NCBI GenBank assembly: GCA_964407165.1
Contig: CAYOUJ010000003.1
Location: 24,902 to 88,901 of the forward strand
Length of the DNA: 64,000 nucleotides
Direction: 5' to 3'
Origin: CAZPKH01 sp964407165
GTDB lineage: Bacteria > Bacteroidota > Bacteroidia > Bacteroidales > Muribaculaceae
This document shows, in pieces, positions 23,423-32,927 of the stretch. Both the position numbers and the translations under genes were made by a program. Each line of letters opens with the position of its first letter. Position 1 is the stretch's first letter. A model generated the notes under the pieces. The model made no database searches, was not told where the DNA came from, and saw only the letters and a program-made list of their open reading frames with translations.

Positions 23423-24763
23423 TTATCCTCGGATGGGGGTGATCTTGACTTTGCGGTTTTTGATCTTTTGGTGGGCGACGGCAATGAGGACGTCGGGGAC
23501 GCGCAGGGCAGGGATGGCGACGATGGCGGCGTGGTCGCGCAGGGCTATGCGGCCTATCTGCTCGGGCTGGAGGGTGGTGTTGGCCAGGAGGAAGCCGAGT
23601 ATGTCGCCGCGGGAGATCTTCTCCTTGCGACCGGCATTGAAGTAGAGGGAGCCGACCGTGGGCACGGGGGGCGCAGGGCAGACGTCGGGGAGGGTAAGTT
23701 CCTCGGCGGCGTCGGTGCCGACGGTGTTTGACCAGGTTTCATCGGGGCCGATGATGAAGTAGACGGCACCCTCGGCGCCCTGGCGGGCGGTGCGTCCGCA
23801 GCGGTGCACCCACACCTCGGGCGTGGGGGGCTGGTGATAGTGGATGACGGAGGCGACGTCGTCGATGTCGAGGCCTCGTGAGGCGAGGTCGGTGGAGATG
23901 AGTATGGGTGTGGTGCCGTTGTTGAGCAGCTCGACGGTGCGCTCGCGCTCCCACTGCTCGAGGCCGCCGTGGTAGAGGCCCACGGGCATCCCCTGGCGGC
24001 GCATGGCGGCGTGGACGCGCTCGGCGCTGTCGCGGTGGCCGACGAAGACTATGGCTTTGCGCTCGGGGGTGACGACGGTGCAGAGGAGGCGGCGGAGGGT
24101 GTCGAGCTTGTCGGCCTCCGGTGACTTGACCTGCTTGACGGTCAGGGTGGAGTGGGGGGCAGGCACACGCTCGGAGGCGCTGAAGTCGAGGCGCCGCGCA
24201 CGGCGTCCGCGCAGCTCCTCGGGCAACTCGTCGAGAGGAGTCGCGGAGGTGAGAACCACGTGCTCGGGGGCGACGAAGTGGCGGAGTATCTGCCGGATCT
24301 GGGGGGCGAAGCCTAATTCGAGGGCCTTGTCATACTCGTCGAGGACGAGGGCGTGCAGGCGCATGCCGGGGCGGAGGTGTCCGCGGCGTATGTGGTCGAC
24401 GAGGCGCCCGGGGGTGGCGACGATGATGTCGGGGGTCATAATCAGGGAGTTCTCCTCGTCGGCCATGCTGTGGCCGCCGTAAAGGGCCACCGTCTTGTAT
24501 CCCCGCGCGATGGCACGGACGACCTCGGACGTCTGCATGACCAGCTCGCGCGTGGGCGCGAGGATGAGGGTCTGGAGCACGCCCATCGGCTGCCCCATGA
24601 ATCGGAGGGCGGCGATGGCGAAGGCGACGGTCTTGCCCGAGCCGGTGGGTGCGATGAGCACGGTCAGCGGGTCGGAGACGTCGGCCATGCTCAGCTGCAT
24701 GTCGTTGAGGCGCTCGATGCCGAGGCGCTCGCGAATGTTCTGTCGTATTTGATTCTCGTCCAT
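23423..24763 (-). CDS. DEAD/DEAH-box RNA helicase, DbpA-like
   Basis: A 446-residue ATP-dependent RNA helicase. Visible motifs are Walker A APTGSGKT, PTREL, motif II as DEYD instead of DEAD, SAT, and motif VI HRCGRTARQG. The C-terminal segment (about 370-446, SLYFNAGRKEKISRGDILGF and later KIKNRKVKITPIRG) matches the DbpA RNA-binding domain, which in E. coli targets 23S rRNA helix 92. A role in large-subunit assembly is likely. A TAATTTTG -7-like element lies just upstream (24768-24775, minus). The gene is monocistronic. Confidence 0.92.
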   Translation of the reverse strand: MDENQIRQNIRERLGIERLNDMQLSMADVSDPLTVLIAPTGSGKTVAFAIAALRFMGQPMGVLQTLILAPTRELVMQTSEVVRAIARGYKTVALYGGHSMADEENSLIMTPDIIVATPGRLVDHIRRGHLRPGMRLHALVLDEYDKALELGFAPQIRQILRHFVAPEHVVLTSATPLDELPEELRGRRARRLDFSASERVPAPHSTLTVKQVKSPEADKLDTLRRLLCTVVTPERKAIVFVGHRDSAERVHAAMRRQGMPVGLYHGGLEQWERERTVELLNNGTTPILISTDLASRGLDIDDVASVIHYHQPPTPEVWVHRCGRTARQGAEGAVYFIIGPDETWSNTVGTDAAEELTLPDVCPAPPVPTVGSLYFNAGRKEKISRGDILGFLLANTTLQPEQIGRIALRDHAAIVAIPALRVPDVLIAVAHQKIKNRKVKITPIRG

Positions 24764-24817
24764 AATGCAAAATTAATAACAATTTTGCAAAAAACATAGT
24801 TTAACCGAAAAAAAGGA

Positions 24818-24894
24818 AACCACGAATTACACGAATTAATCGAATTACACGAATTTAAATTTTTTATTCGTGTAATTCGATTAATTCGTGGTTA
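24818..24894. repeat. Inverted array of CACGAATTA words
   Basis: The left arm (24818-24854) is made of ACGAATTA and CGAATTACA words. The right arm (24867-24894) is the complement of most of it, leaving one repeated word unpaired. It is a long AT-rich hairpin between two minus-strand genes. Confidence 0.75.
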
Positions 24895-24929
24895 AGCAGT
24901 ATGACCTATATAATAATGTGTGTGGGGGG

Positions 24930-25904
24930 TCAGAGGGCGGGCTCGGGGACGGGGCACAGTTTGCGGCGAAGGTGCAGGAGCATGTCTCGTGTCATGGCGT
25001 CGAGGTCATACTCCGGCTCCCAGTCCCACTCCTCGCGGGCACAGGTGTCGTCGAGGCTGTTGGGCCACGAGTCGGCGATGGCCTGCCGCAGCGGGTCGGG
25101 CTCATACTCCATTTGGAAGTCGGGGACGTACTGCTTTATCTTGTTGTAGATTATCTCGGGGTCGAAGCTCATGGAGGCGATGTTGAAGGAGTTGCGGTGC
25201 TTCAGTCGCGCCGGGTCGGCCTCCATGATCTCGACGGCGGCGCGGAGGGCGTCGGGCATGTACATCATGTCCATGAACGTGCCGGGCTTGAGGGGGCACT
25301 TGAATGTCTCGCCGCGGACGGCGGAGTAGTAGATGTCGACGGCGTAGTCGGTGGTGCCACCGCCGGGGAGTGTGGTGTAGCTTATGAGGCCTGGGAAGCG
25401 GACGGAGCGGGTGTCGACGCCGAAGCGGCGGGCGTAGTAGTCGCTGAGCAGTTCGCCGGTGACCTTGGTGACGCCGTAGATGGTGTCGGGGCGCTGGACG
25501 GTGTCCTGGGGGGTGCGGTCGTGGGGCGTGGAGTTGCCGAAGCTGCCGATGGAGCTGGGGGTGAAGACGGCGCAGCCGTGCTCGCGGGCCACCTCGAGGG
25601 TGTTGTACAGGCCGCCGACGCCTATCTTCCAGGCGAGCTGCGGGCGTGCCTCGGCCACGGCGCTGAGGAGGGCGGCGAGGTTATATATTGTGTCGATGTG
25701 ATACTTGCGGACGGCGGCGGCGATCATCTCGGGGCATGTGATGTCGACCTCCTCTGCGGGGCCGCTCTCGAGCAGCTCGCCGCGGGGCTCGGCACCTTTA
25801 ATGTAGCCGCAGACCACGGCGCCGGTGGGGCAGTGGCGCCGGATTTTCATGGTAAGCTCGGAGCCGATCTGGCCGGTGGCGCCGATTATAAGTACATTCT
25901 TCAT
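24930..25904 (-). CDS. NAD-dependent epimerase-like L-threonine 3-dehydrogenase
   Basis: A 324-residue extended short-chain dehydrogenase starting at the ATG at 25904 (MKNVLIIGATGQIGSELTMK), which places the GxxGxxG NAD-binding motif at residues 8-14. The catalytic YxxxK is in IYGVTKVTGELL, with SSIGSFG before it. TPQDTVQRPDTIYGVTK and RFPGLISYTTLPGGGTTDYA are features of the short-chain-type threonine dehydrogenase subfamily, which oxidises L-threonine to 2-amino-3-ketobutyrate. A sugar-nucleotide epimerase is the alternative. It has no pathway partner next to it. Confidence 0.8.
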   Translation of the reverse strand: MKNVLIIGATGQIGSELTMKIRRHCPTGAVVCGYIKGAEPRGELLESGPAEEVDITCPEMIAAAVRKYHIDTIYNLAALLSAVAEARPQLAWKIGVGGLYNTLEVAREHGCAVFTPSSIGSFGNSTPHDRTPQDTVQRPDTIYGVTKVTGELLSDYYARRFGVDTRSVRFPGLISYTTLPGGGTTDYAVDIYYSAVRGETFKCPLKPGTFMDMMYMPDALRAAVEIMEADPARLKHRNSFNIASMSFDPEIIYNKIKQYVPDFQMEYEPDPLRQAIADSWPNSLDDTCAREEWDWEPEYDLDAMTRDMLLHLRRKLCPVPEPAL

Positions 25905-26005
25905 ATCGATAATTGTGATGAGAAAAAAATGGGTATGCAAATTTAGCGCTTATCCGTGTAACGACAAAGGTTTTGGCAAAAAATTTGCTCGCGAGGGGAA
26001 AAATA

Positions 26006-26037
26006 TTTGCCTGTACGGGGGGAAATTTGTACCTTTG
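26006..26037 (+). promoter_or_regulatory. Promoter of murI
   Basis: TTTG (26006-26009), a 20-bp spacer and TACCTTTG (26030-26037) are a perfect consensus. The ATG at 26054 follows about 10 nt after the expected start. Confidence 0.78.
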
Positions 26038-26053
26038 CACAAATTGTTATATA

Positions 26054-26911
26054 ATGGAAAAGAATGCTAAGTCCCCGGCCGCGCAGGCCGTCGGCCCCAT
26101 CGGAGTGTTTGACTCCGGCTACGGGGGCCTCACCATACTTCGCGAGATACGCCGCGAACTGCCTGAGTATGACTACATTTACTTGGGCGACAACGCCCGT
26201 GCGCCCTACGGCCCGCGGTCGTTTGACATGGTCTACCGGTTTACGCTCGAGGCGGTGGAGGAGCTGTTCAGCCGTGGCTGCCGGCTGGTGATATTGGCGT
26301 GCAACACGGCGTCTGCCAAGGCACTGCGCACCATCCAGCAGAAGGATCTGCCACGCATCGACCCCGACCGGCGCGTGCTAGGTGTCATCCGCCCGACCGT
26401 GGAGGCCCTGGATGACATCACCAAGACGGGCCACGTGGGCATATTGGGCACGACGGGCACTGTCAACTCCTACTCCTACGCCATGGAGATAGCGAAGATA
26501 CACCCGCGCATGCGCACCTACTCCGAGGCTTGCCCGATGTGGGTGCCGCTGGTAGAGAACAACGAGCATCTGAGCGAGGGCGCCGACTATTTCGTCAAGA
26601 AGTACATCGACCGTCTGATGGCGCAGAGCGACAAGATAGACACCATAGTGTTGGGCTGCACGCACTACCCGATGCTGGTGGAGAAGATCGAGAAGGAGGT
26701 GGCCGGCCGCGCCCGCGTCATCTGCCAGGGCGACATCGTGGCCCGCTCGCTCAAAGAGTATCTCCGCCGCCACCCGGAGATGGACCGCCGGTGCACCAAA
26801 GGCGGCACCGTCACATACCTCACCACCGAGCTCCCCGACAAGTTCACCGACCTGGCCGGCATCTTCCTCAAAGAGCCTGTGGCCGTCAGCCACGTCGAAA
26901 TCGGCGGATAA
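26054..26911 (+). CDS. murI: Glutamate racemase
   Basis: A 285-residue cofactor-independent racemase that makes D-glutamate for peptidoglycan. The start at 26054 is set by the promoter ending at 26037; the longer upstream frame would begin before the promoter. Both catalytic cysteines are present, in LACNTASAKAL and LGCTHYPML, with GVFDSGYGGLTILREI at the N-terminus and YLGDNARAPYG. It is followed 28 bp later by dnaN on the same strand. Confidence 0.95.
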   Translation: MEKNAKSPAAQAVGPIGVFDSGYGGLTILREIRRELPEYDYIYLGDNARAPYGPRSFDMVYRFTLEAVEELFSRGCRLVILACNTASAKALRTIQQKDLPRIDPDRRVLGVIRPTVEALDDITKTGHVGILGTTGTVNSYSYAMEIAKIHPRMRTYSEACPMWVPLVENNEHLSEGADYFVKKYIDRLMAQSDKIDTIVLGCTHYPMLVEKIEKEVAGRARVICQGDIVARSLKEYLRRHPEMDRRCTKGGTVTYLTTELPDKFTDLAGIFLKEPVAVSHVEIGG

Positions 26912-26939
26912 CCCTGAAAACTAAAACTAACTACCATAC

Positions 26940-28091
26940 ATGAAATTCAACGTCTCTTCACGGGCGCTCTACGGCTTCCTGGCCTCGGTCAACAAAGTGA
27001 TCAACTCAAAGAACGCGCTCACCATACTCAACAATTTCCTGCTCACCCTGCGCGGTGACCTGCTGACCATCACCGCCTGCGACCTCGAGAACTCGCTGGT
27101 GGGCCGCATCCACGTCACCGAGGCCGAGGGCGAGGGCAAGTTCTGCATCGACGCCCGCCGCCTGGTCGAGCTGCTCAAGGAGATGCCGGAGCAAGGCATC
27201 AACTTCGACATCAACGATGACAACCTGGCCATACGCATATCCTATCAGACAGGCCATTACAACCTCATCGGCATCAACGGCGACGAATATCCGTTCAACC
27301 CCGACGACGCCGGCAAGGTGGAGCCTGCCGACGAGGAGGTGGCCATCCGCTTCCGCGCCACGGGCGTGCAGCTGCTCAACGCCATCGACAACACCATCTT
27401 CGCCGTGGGCACCGACGACCTGCGCCCGCAGATGATGGGCATCCTCTGGGACATCCACGAGGATGACGTGACCTTCGTGGCCACCGACACCCGCAAGATG
27501 GTCAAGTTTGTCGACACCAACATCAAGCCCGGGGCCGTCAGCCGTTTCATTCTCCCCGTCAAGCCCGCTACTGTTCTCAAGAACGTCTTCTCGCGCGACA
27601 GCGAGATAGAGGTGTTGTGCACGCCGCAGAACGTGACCTTCTCCAACACCGACTTCATCTTCACCTGCTCGCTCATCAAGGGCAACTTCCCCGACTATAA
27701 CCGCGTTATCCCCACCACGAGCGCATACACGGTGATGATCGACCGGCAGCTGCTGGCCAACGCCGTCAAGCGCATCTCGGTGTTCGTCGGTGACAACGGC
27801 CTGGTGAAGTTCAAGTTCACTCCCGAGAAGGTGGTCATGCGCGCCATCGACCTGGGCCTTTGCGCCGACGCCCGCGAGGAGCTGCCCTGCGACTTCTCCG
27901 GCGAGCAGATCATCATGGGCTTCAGCGCCACCTACCTCCAGGAGATGCTCGGCACGTTCAGCTGCCCCGAGGTGAAGATACTCCTCAGCGACCCCTCGCG
28001 CCCCGGCGTGTTCCTGCCGGCCGAGGACGAGGAGGGCACCGAGCTGGTCATGCTCCTCATGCCCATGACCGTGACCGAATTTGAAGACTAA
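26940..28091 (+). CDS. dnaN: DNA polymerase III beta subunit (sliding clamp)
   Basis: A 383-residue processivity clamp with three repeated DNA-clamp domains. Landmarks are MKFNVSSRALYGFLASVNKV at the N-terminus, NNFLLTLRGDLLTITACDLE and the C-terminal MLLMPMTVTEF. The length is typical. In Bacteroidetes dnaN is often away from dnaA, as here. It is followed by an exonuclease gene, so the run murI-dnaN-exonuclease-coaBC-porD looks like one transcription unit with short spacers. Confidence 0.97.
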   Translation: MKFNVSSRALYGFLASVNKVINSKNALTILNNFLLTLRGDLLTITACDLENSLVGRIHVTEAEGEGKFCIDARRLVELLKEMPEQGINFDINDDNLAIRISYQTGHYNLIGINGDEYPFNPDDAGKVEPADEEVAIRFRATGVQLLNAIDNTIFAVGTDDLRPQMMGILWDIHEDDVTFVATDTRKMVKFVDTNIKPGAVSRFILPVKPATVLKNVFSRDSEIEVLCTPQNVTFSNTDFIFTCSLIKGNFPDYNRVIPTTSAYTVMIDRQLLANAVKRISVFVGDNGLVKFKFTPEKVVMRAIDLGLCADAREELPCDFSGEQIIMGFSATYLQEMLGTFSCPEVKILLSDPSRPGVFLPAEDEEGTELVMLLMPMTVTEFED

Positions 28092-28156
28092 TCCAGACAA
28101 TCATCGATGACCATCGATAATGATTGATGATTATCGACAAACCCGATTGCCAGCCT

Positions 28157-28948
28157 ATGCAGCTCAACCTCACCAAGCCCCTGATATTCTTCGACCTGGA
28201 GACCACCGGCGTAAACGTCACCAACGACCGCATAGTCGAGATCTCGCTCATCAAGGTGATGCCCGACGGCAGCGAGATCGAGAAGACGCGCCGCATCAAC
28301 CCCGGGATGCACATCCCCGAGGAGGCCACGGCCGTACACCACATCACCGACGCCGACGTGGCCGACTGCCCGCAGTTCAAGCAGATAGCCAAGAGCCTCG
28401 CCGACTTCATCCGCGGCTGCGACATCGCCGGCTTCAACTCCAACCGCTTCGACATACCCATGCTCGACGAGGAGTTTGCCCGCGCGGGCGTCGACTTCGA
28501 CTTCTCCAAGGCCCGCTTCATCGACGTGCAGACCATCTTCCACAAGATGGAGAAGCGCACTTTGGAGGCCGCCTACATGTTCTATTGCGGCAAGGAGCTC
28601 GACGGCGCACACTCGGCAAACGCCGACACGCGAGCCACTTACGAGGTGCTCAAGGCCCAGCTCGACCGATACCCCTCCCTCGAAAACCAGGTGGACAAAC
28701 TGTCGGAGTTCTCCTCGCAGCACCGCAACGTTGACCTGATGGGGCGCCTGTACTATGACGACCAGGACCGCGAAATCATCAACTTCGGCAAGTACAAGGG
28801 CCAGGTGGCCGAGGAGGTGTTCATGCGCGAACCGGGCTACTTCGGGTGGATCGACCAGGGCGACTTCCCCTCCAACACCAAGCGTGCCTTCCGCCGCATC
28901 TTCATGCGCGCCAAAGAAAAACAGAAAGCGCAACGTGCTGACAAATAA
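28157..28948 (+). CDS. DnaQ-like 3'-5' exonuclease with DUF3820-type tail
   Basis: About 263 residues from the ATG at 28157. I prefer it to 28124 because the earlier start lies in low-complexity repeats of ATCGATGAT type. ExoI FFDLETTGVN, ExoII GFNSNRFDIPML and ExoIII HSANADTRATYE give a complete DEDDh site. The C-terminal 60 residues (IINFGKYKGQVAEEVF and GYFGWIDQGDFP) match the DUF3820 module seen on Bacteroidetes exonucleases. It sits after dnaN, so a proofreading or repair role is plausible. Its end overlaps the coaBC start by 14 bp. Confidence 0.9.
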   Translation: MQLNLTKPLIFFDLETTGVNVTNDRIVEISLIKVMPDGSEIEKTRRINPGMHIPEEATAVHHITDADVADCPQFKQIAKSLADFIRGCDIAGFNSNRFDIPMLDEEFARAGVDFDFSKARFIDVQTIFHKMEKRTLEAAYMFYCGKELDGAHSANADTRATYEVLKAQLDRYPSLENQVDKLSEFSSQHRNVDLMGRLYYDDQDREIINFGKYKGQVAEEVFMREPGYFGWIDQGDFPSNTKRAFRRIFMRAKEKQKAQRADK

Positions 28949-30131
28949 ACATATAATACTGGGCATTACGGGCGGCATCGCCGCCTATAAGTCCGTGTCG
29001 CTTCTGCGTCTGCTCGTCAAGGCAGGCGCAGAGGTGCAAGTGGTCATCACCCCCGCCGGCCGCGAGTTCATAACCCCCGTGACCCTCTCGGCGCTGTCTG
29101 GCAAGCCAGTCATCAGCGAGTTTTTCACCGCCAACACGGGCGAGTGGCACTCGCACGTCGACCTCGGCCTCTGGGCCGACGCCATGGTCATAGCGCCCGC
29201 GACAGCCTGCACCATCGCCAAGATGGCCAACGGCGTGGCCGACAATATGCTGGTTACCACCTATCTGTCGGCCAAGTGCCCCGTGTTCGTCGCACCGGCG
29301 ATGGACCTCGACATGATGGCCCACCCCTCCACCGTGGCCAACATCGAGCGGCTGCGCTCCTACGGCAACCATATCATCGAACCGACGGCGGGGGAACTGG
29401 CAAGCCATCTCGTCGGCAAGGGGCGCATGGAGGAGCCGGAGGTGATAGCCGACGTGCTCTCGCGCTTCTTCGGCAAGCAGCAGACGCTGGCGGGCAAGCG
29501 CGTGGTCATCACCGCAGGCCCGACATACGAGCGCATTGACCCTGTGCGCTTTATCGGCAATTTCTCCACGGGCAAGATGGGCTACGCCCTGGCCGAAGAG
29601 GCCGCCGCGCGCGGTGCGCGCGTGACCGTGGTCAGCGGGCCGGTGAGCATAAAGGCGGAGCATCCGTCTATCGAGGTGGTGCCCGTGGAGTCGGCGCGGC
29701 AGATGCTAGACGCCGCCAAGGGTTGCATCGGCGAGGCCGACATTGCCATCTTCACCGCCGCCGTAGCCGACTATGCCCCCGCCGCCCCCGCCACGATGAA
29801 AATCAAGCGCGAAAAGGCAGACATCGACGCCATTCCGGTGGTGACGAACCCCGACATCGCCGCCACCCTCGCCACCGACAAGCGCCCCGGGCAGACCTTC
29901 GTGGGCTTTGCCCTCGAGACCGACCACGGCAGCGTCAACGCCCGCGAGAAGCTTGAGCGCAAGCATCTTGACTACATCGTGCTCAACTCCCTCAGCGACC
30001 CCGGCGCCGGCTTCGCCACAGACACCAACAAGGTCACCGTCTTCGGCGCCGACGGCACGGAGCAGGCGTTCCCCCTCAAGCCCAAGCGCGAGGTTGCCGC
30101 CGACATACTCGACACCATAACCAAAGATTAG
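28935..30131 (+). CDS. coaBC: Bifunctional phosphopantothenoylcysteine decarboxylase/synthase
   Basis: A 398-residue coenzyme A biosynthesis enzyme. I use the GTG at 28935 because the flavoprotein core starts directly after it (HIILGITGGIAAYKS) and no ATG is close. The CoaC domain (1-190) has the histidine in SHVDLGLWADA and PAMDLDMM. The active-site cysteine position appears as ASHLVGKGRM, without cysteine, which I believe is the usual Bacteroidetes form. The CoaB domain (190-398) starts GPTYERIDPVRFIGNFSTGK. It is coupled to the upstream exonuclease by a 14-bp overlap, and porD follows 2 bp later. Confidence 0.95.
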   Translation: MLTNKHIILGITGGIAAYKSVSLLRLLVKAGAEVQVVITPAGREFITPVTLSALSGKPVISEFFTANTGEWHSHVDLGLWADAMVIAPATACTIAKMANGVADNMLVTTYLSAKCPVFVAPAMDLDMMAHPSTVANIERLRSYGNHIIEPTAGELASHLVGKGRMEEPEVIADVLSRFFGKQQTLAGKRVVITAGPTYERIDPVRFIGNFSTGKMGYALAEEAAARGARVTVVSGPVSIKAEHPSIEVVPVESARQMLDAAKGCIGEADIAIFTAAVADYAPAAPATMKIKREKADIDAIPVVTNPDIAATLATDKRPGQTFVGFALETDHGSVNAREKLERKHLDYIVLNSLSDPGAGFATDTNKVTVFGADGTEQAFPLKPKREVAADILDTITKD

Positions 30132-30133
30132 AA

Positions 30134-31039
30134 ATGACACGCATACGCATACTCCTCATGCTCCTGCTATGCCCGTTCCTCGCCGCTGTGGCACAGGAGC
30201 TTAACTGCCGCGTCGAGGTCAACTCGTCGCAGGTGCAGGGCACAAACAAGAGTATCTTCGAGACCCTCCAGGAGGCCATCAACGACTACATGAACACCAC
30301 GCAGTTCACCACCGCGCAGTTTTCCCCTAACGAGAAGATAGATTGCACGTTATACTTCACCATCAAGAGCCTCGAAGACAACACCCTCAGCGGCGACCTG
30401 CAGGTGCAGTCAACGCGCCCTGTCTACAACAGCGCCTACACAACCACGCTCATCAACTTCAAAGACTCCAAGATAGACTTCACCTATACCGAGGGCGAAC
30501 CGCTGATATTCAACGAGATGTCGATGGAGAGCCAGCTGACGCAGATACTCAACTTCTACGCCTACCTCATCATCGCCATGGACTTCGACTCCTTCTCCCC
30601 CCGCGGCGGCGACGTGTTCTGGGAGCGTCTGAAGACCATCGTACAGCAGGCTCAGTCGTCGGGCGAGACGGGGTGGAAAGCCTTCGAGGACACCAAAAAC
30701 CGCTCCGCCGTGCTCGCCGTGTTCACCGACCCCTCCACGCAGCAGATACGCGACATGACTTACCAGTATCACCGGCAGGGCCTCGACCAGATGGCCACGA
30801 GCGTCGACAAAGGGCGCGCCAACATAACCTCCTCGTTGCAAAGCCTCAAGAAGCTCTACGACGCCTCACCCATGTCGGTGGGACTGAGCATGTTCAAGGA
30901 CGCCAAGCTCGACGAGCTGGTCAACATCTACTCCAAGGCCCCGCAGGATGAGCGCACAAACGTCTACGAGCTGCTGCAGCCCATCTACCCCGCCGAGGGC
31001 ACCCGCATCGAGAAGATCAAGACCGGCGCCACAAAATAG
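30134..31039 (+). CDS. porD: PorD-like type IX secretion protein (DUF4835)
   Basis: A 301-residue periplasmic protein with a signal peptide (MTRIRILLMLLLCPFLAAVAQ) followed directly by ELNCRVEVNSSQVQGTNKSI, the typical DUF4835 beginning. Further landmarks are AQFSPNEKIDCTLYFTI and NFYAYLIIAMDFDSFSPRGG. DUF4835 proteins are the PorD accessory factors of the Bacteroidetes type IX secretion system. The association with coaBC and recN is widespread in the phylum and not functional. Together with the PorE-like protein at 46725 it implies an active T9SS in this organism. Confidence 0.88.
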   Translation: MTRIRILLMLLLCPFLAAVAQELNCRVEVNSSQVQGTNKSIFETLQEAINDYMNTTQFTTAQFSPNEKIDCTLYFTIKSLEDNTLSGDLQVQSTRPVYNSAYTTTLINFKDSKIDFTYTEGEPLIFNEMSMESQLTQILNFYAYLIIAMDFDSFSPRGGDVFWERLKTIVQQAQSSGETGWKAFEDTKNRSAVLAVFTDPSTQQIRDMTYQYHRQGLDQMATSVDKGRANITSSLQSLKKLYDASPMSVGLSMFKDAKLDELVNIYSKAPQDERTNVYELLQPIYPAEGTRIEKIKTGATK

Positions 31040-31047
31040 AATTAAGC

Positions 31048-31139
31048 AACACGAAAACAACAATTTAACGAATTAAGCGAATTTAAAGCAAATAAAATTT
31101 TAATTCGATTAAATTCGATAAATTCGATAAATTCGTGTT
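31048..31139. repeat. Inverted array of ACGAATTA/AATTCG words
   Basis: AACACGAA at the left end pairs with TTCGTGTT at the right end, and the intervening AATTTAACGAATTAAG and AATTCGATTAAATTCG words pair imperfectly. It occupies most of the porD-recN spacer. Confidence 0.7.
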
Positions 31140-31169
31140 TCCAAGTTAATACAGCAGCATCTGCACTCA

Positions 31170-32837
31170 ATGCTCAAATCGATACACATATCCAACTACG
31201 CTCTCATCGACGAGATTGACATCGCCTTCGGCCCCGGGCTCAACGTCATCACCGGCGAGACCGGCGCCGGCAAGTCGATCATCATCGGTGCGCTGTCACT
31301 CATCCTCGGCGCCCGCGCCGACTCGCGCGTGGTGCGCGACTCGGGGCGCAAGTCGGTGATAGAGGCGGTGTTCACCGTCGCTGCCGACTCGCCGCTACGA
31401 CAGCTGTGCGCCGAGGCCGACATCGACTGGGACGACTCTCCTGCCCCCCGGCTGATAGCGCGCCGCGAGATAGCCGCCGGCGGCCGCTCCCGCGCGTTCA
31501 TCAACGACACTCCGGTGCCGCTGACGCGCCTGCAGGAGGTGGCCATTCACCTCGTCGACATACACTCGCAGCACCAGAACCTGCTGCTCGCCCAGCCGCA
31601 GTTTCAGCTCGACATAATCGACTCCTTGGCCGGAAACGCGCAGCTGTTGGAGGAGTACCGTGCACGCTATCAGAAGCTTCGCGTGGCCCTGCGCGCACTC
31701 AAGAAACTCCGCGCCGAGCTGCAGCGCAGCCGCGACGACGAGGAGTTCATACGCTACCAGCTCGAGCAGATAGAGGCCCTCAACCTGCGCGACGGCGAGG
31801 TGGAGGAGCTTGAGCGCGAGCGGGAGGTGCAGTCGAACCTCTCGCAGGTGAAGGAGCAGCTTTCCATTGCCTTGCAAGCGCTTAGCACCGGCGAGCCGTC
31901 GGCGCTCGAACAGGTATCCACCGCCCGTTACGCCGCCGAGGCTCTCGACAGCCTGCTCGACCCTGCCGACGACATACCCTCGCGCCTCGAGAGCCTGCGC
32001 GTGGAGCTGCAAGACATCGCCGACACCATAGCCGACGCCGGGCAGTCGCTCGACACCTCCGGCTCGTCATTAGAGGAGATAGACGACCGGCTCACAGCCA
32101 TTTACGACATGCAGCGGCGGCACAAGGCAGACACTTTCGACGAGCTTATGGACTTGCGCGAGAGCCTGCGCTCGCGCCTCGACCTGCTCGACGGAGCCGA
32201 CGAGCGCGTGGCCGAGCTTGAGCGCGCCGCAAAGCGCGCATACGCCCTGGCCCGCGAGAGCGCCGCCAAGCTTACCGAGAGCCGCAAGGCGCAGGCCGCG
32301 CGACTGGCCGAGGAGCTGAAAAACCGCGCCCTGCCGCTTGGCATGAAGAACCTTCAGTGCGTCGTCAGCGTTAATCCTGTAGACCTCAATGCCACCGGCG
32401 CCGATGCCGTGGAGTTCCTGTTCTCGTTCAACAAGAACGCGCCGCTACTCCCCGTGGGCCGCACGGCCTCCGGCGGCGAGATCTCGCGGCTGATGCTGTC
32501 GGTCAAGGCCATCATCGCCGAGCACATACAGCTGCCGTCGCTCATACTCGACGAGATAGACACCGGCGTCAGCGGCGACGTGGCGGCTCGCATGGGCGCG
32601 ATGATGCTGGATATCAGCTCGTTCACGCAGGTAATCGCCATCACCCATCTGCCGCAGGTGGCAGCCCGCGGCACCGGCCACTTCAAGGTCTACAAAGAGG
32701 ACGACGAGAGCGCGACCCACACCCACATACGCCGCCTGAGCGACGAGGAGCGCATCGACGAGCTGGCACTCATGCTCTCCGGCGACCCCTCTAACGCCGC
32801 CGCCCGCGCTACAGCGTGCGAGTTAATGAGTAAATGA
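31170..32837 (+). CDS. recN: DNA repair protein RecN
   Basis: A 555-residue SMC-like ATPase for double-strand break repair. Walker A is GETGAGKSIIIGAL in the first 45 residues. A long coiled coil covers about 150-360. The signature TASGGEISRLMLSVKAI is followed by Walker B LILDEIDTGVSGDVA, as expected for the C-terminal half of the ATPase head. The length is normal. It is preceded by a hairpin-rich spacer and followed by rlmB. Confidence 0.97.
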   Translation: MLKSIHISNYALIDEIDIAFGPGLNVITGETGAGKSIIIGALSLILGARADSRVVRDSGRKSVIEAVFTVAADSPLRQLCAEADIDWDDSPAPRLIARREIAAGGRSRAFINDTPVPLTRLQEVAIHLVDIHSQHQNLLLAQPQFQLDIIDSLAGNAQLLEEYRARYQKLRVALRALKKLRAELQRSRDDEEFIRYQLEQIEALNLRDGEVEELEREREVQSNLSQVKEQLSIALQALSTGEPSALEQVSTARYAAEALDSLLDPADDIPSRLESLRVELQDIADTIADAGQSLDTSGSSLEEIDDRLTAIYDMQRRHKADTFDELMDLRESLRSRLDLLDGADERVAELERAAKRAYALARESAAKLTESRKAQAARLAEELKNRALPLGMKNLQCVVSVNPVDLNATGADAVEFLFSFNKNAPLLPVGRTASGGEISRLMLSVKAIIAEHIQLPSLILDEIDTGVSGDVAARMGAMMLDISSFTQVIAITHLPQVAARGTGHFKVYKEDDESATHTHIRRLSDEERIDELALMLSGDPSNAAARATACELMSK

Positions 32838-32927
32838 GTAACGGAGTAAAAGAGTGATTGAGTGCCGTCAGGCAACCGATTCCTGTGCTTTGGGGCTGTG
32901 CTCCAAAGCCAACTTAAAACACTGAAC

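Noticed and set aside
24888..25946. 352-codon plus-strand frame
   Set aside because: It is antisense to the epimerase/threonine dehydrogenase, with the composition typical of GC-rich shadow frames.
27006..28100. 364-codon minus-strand frame
   Set aside because: It is antisense to dnaN and has no recognisable domain.
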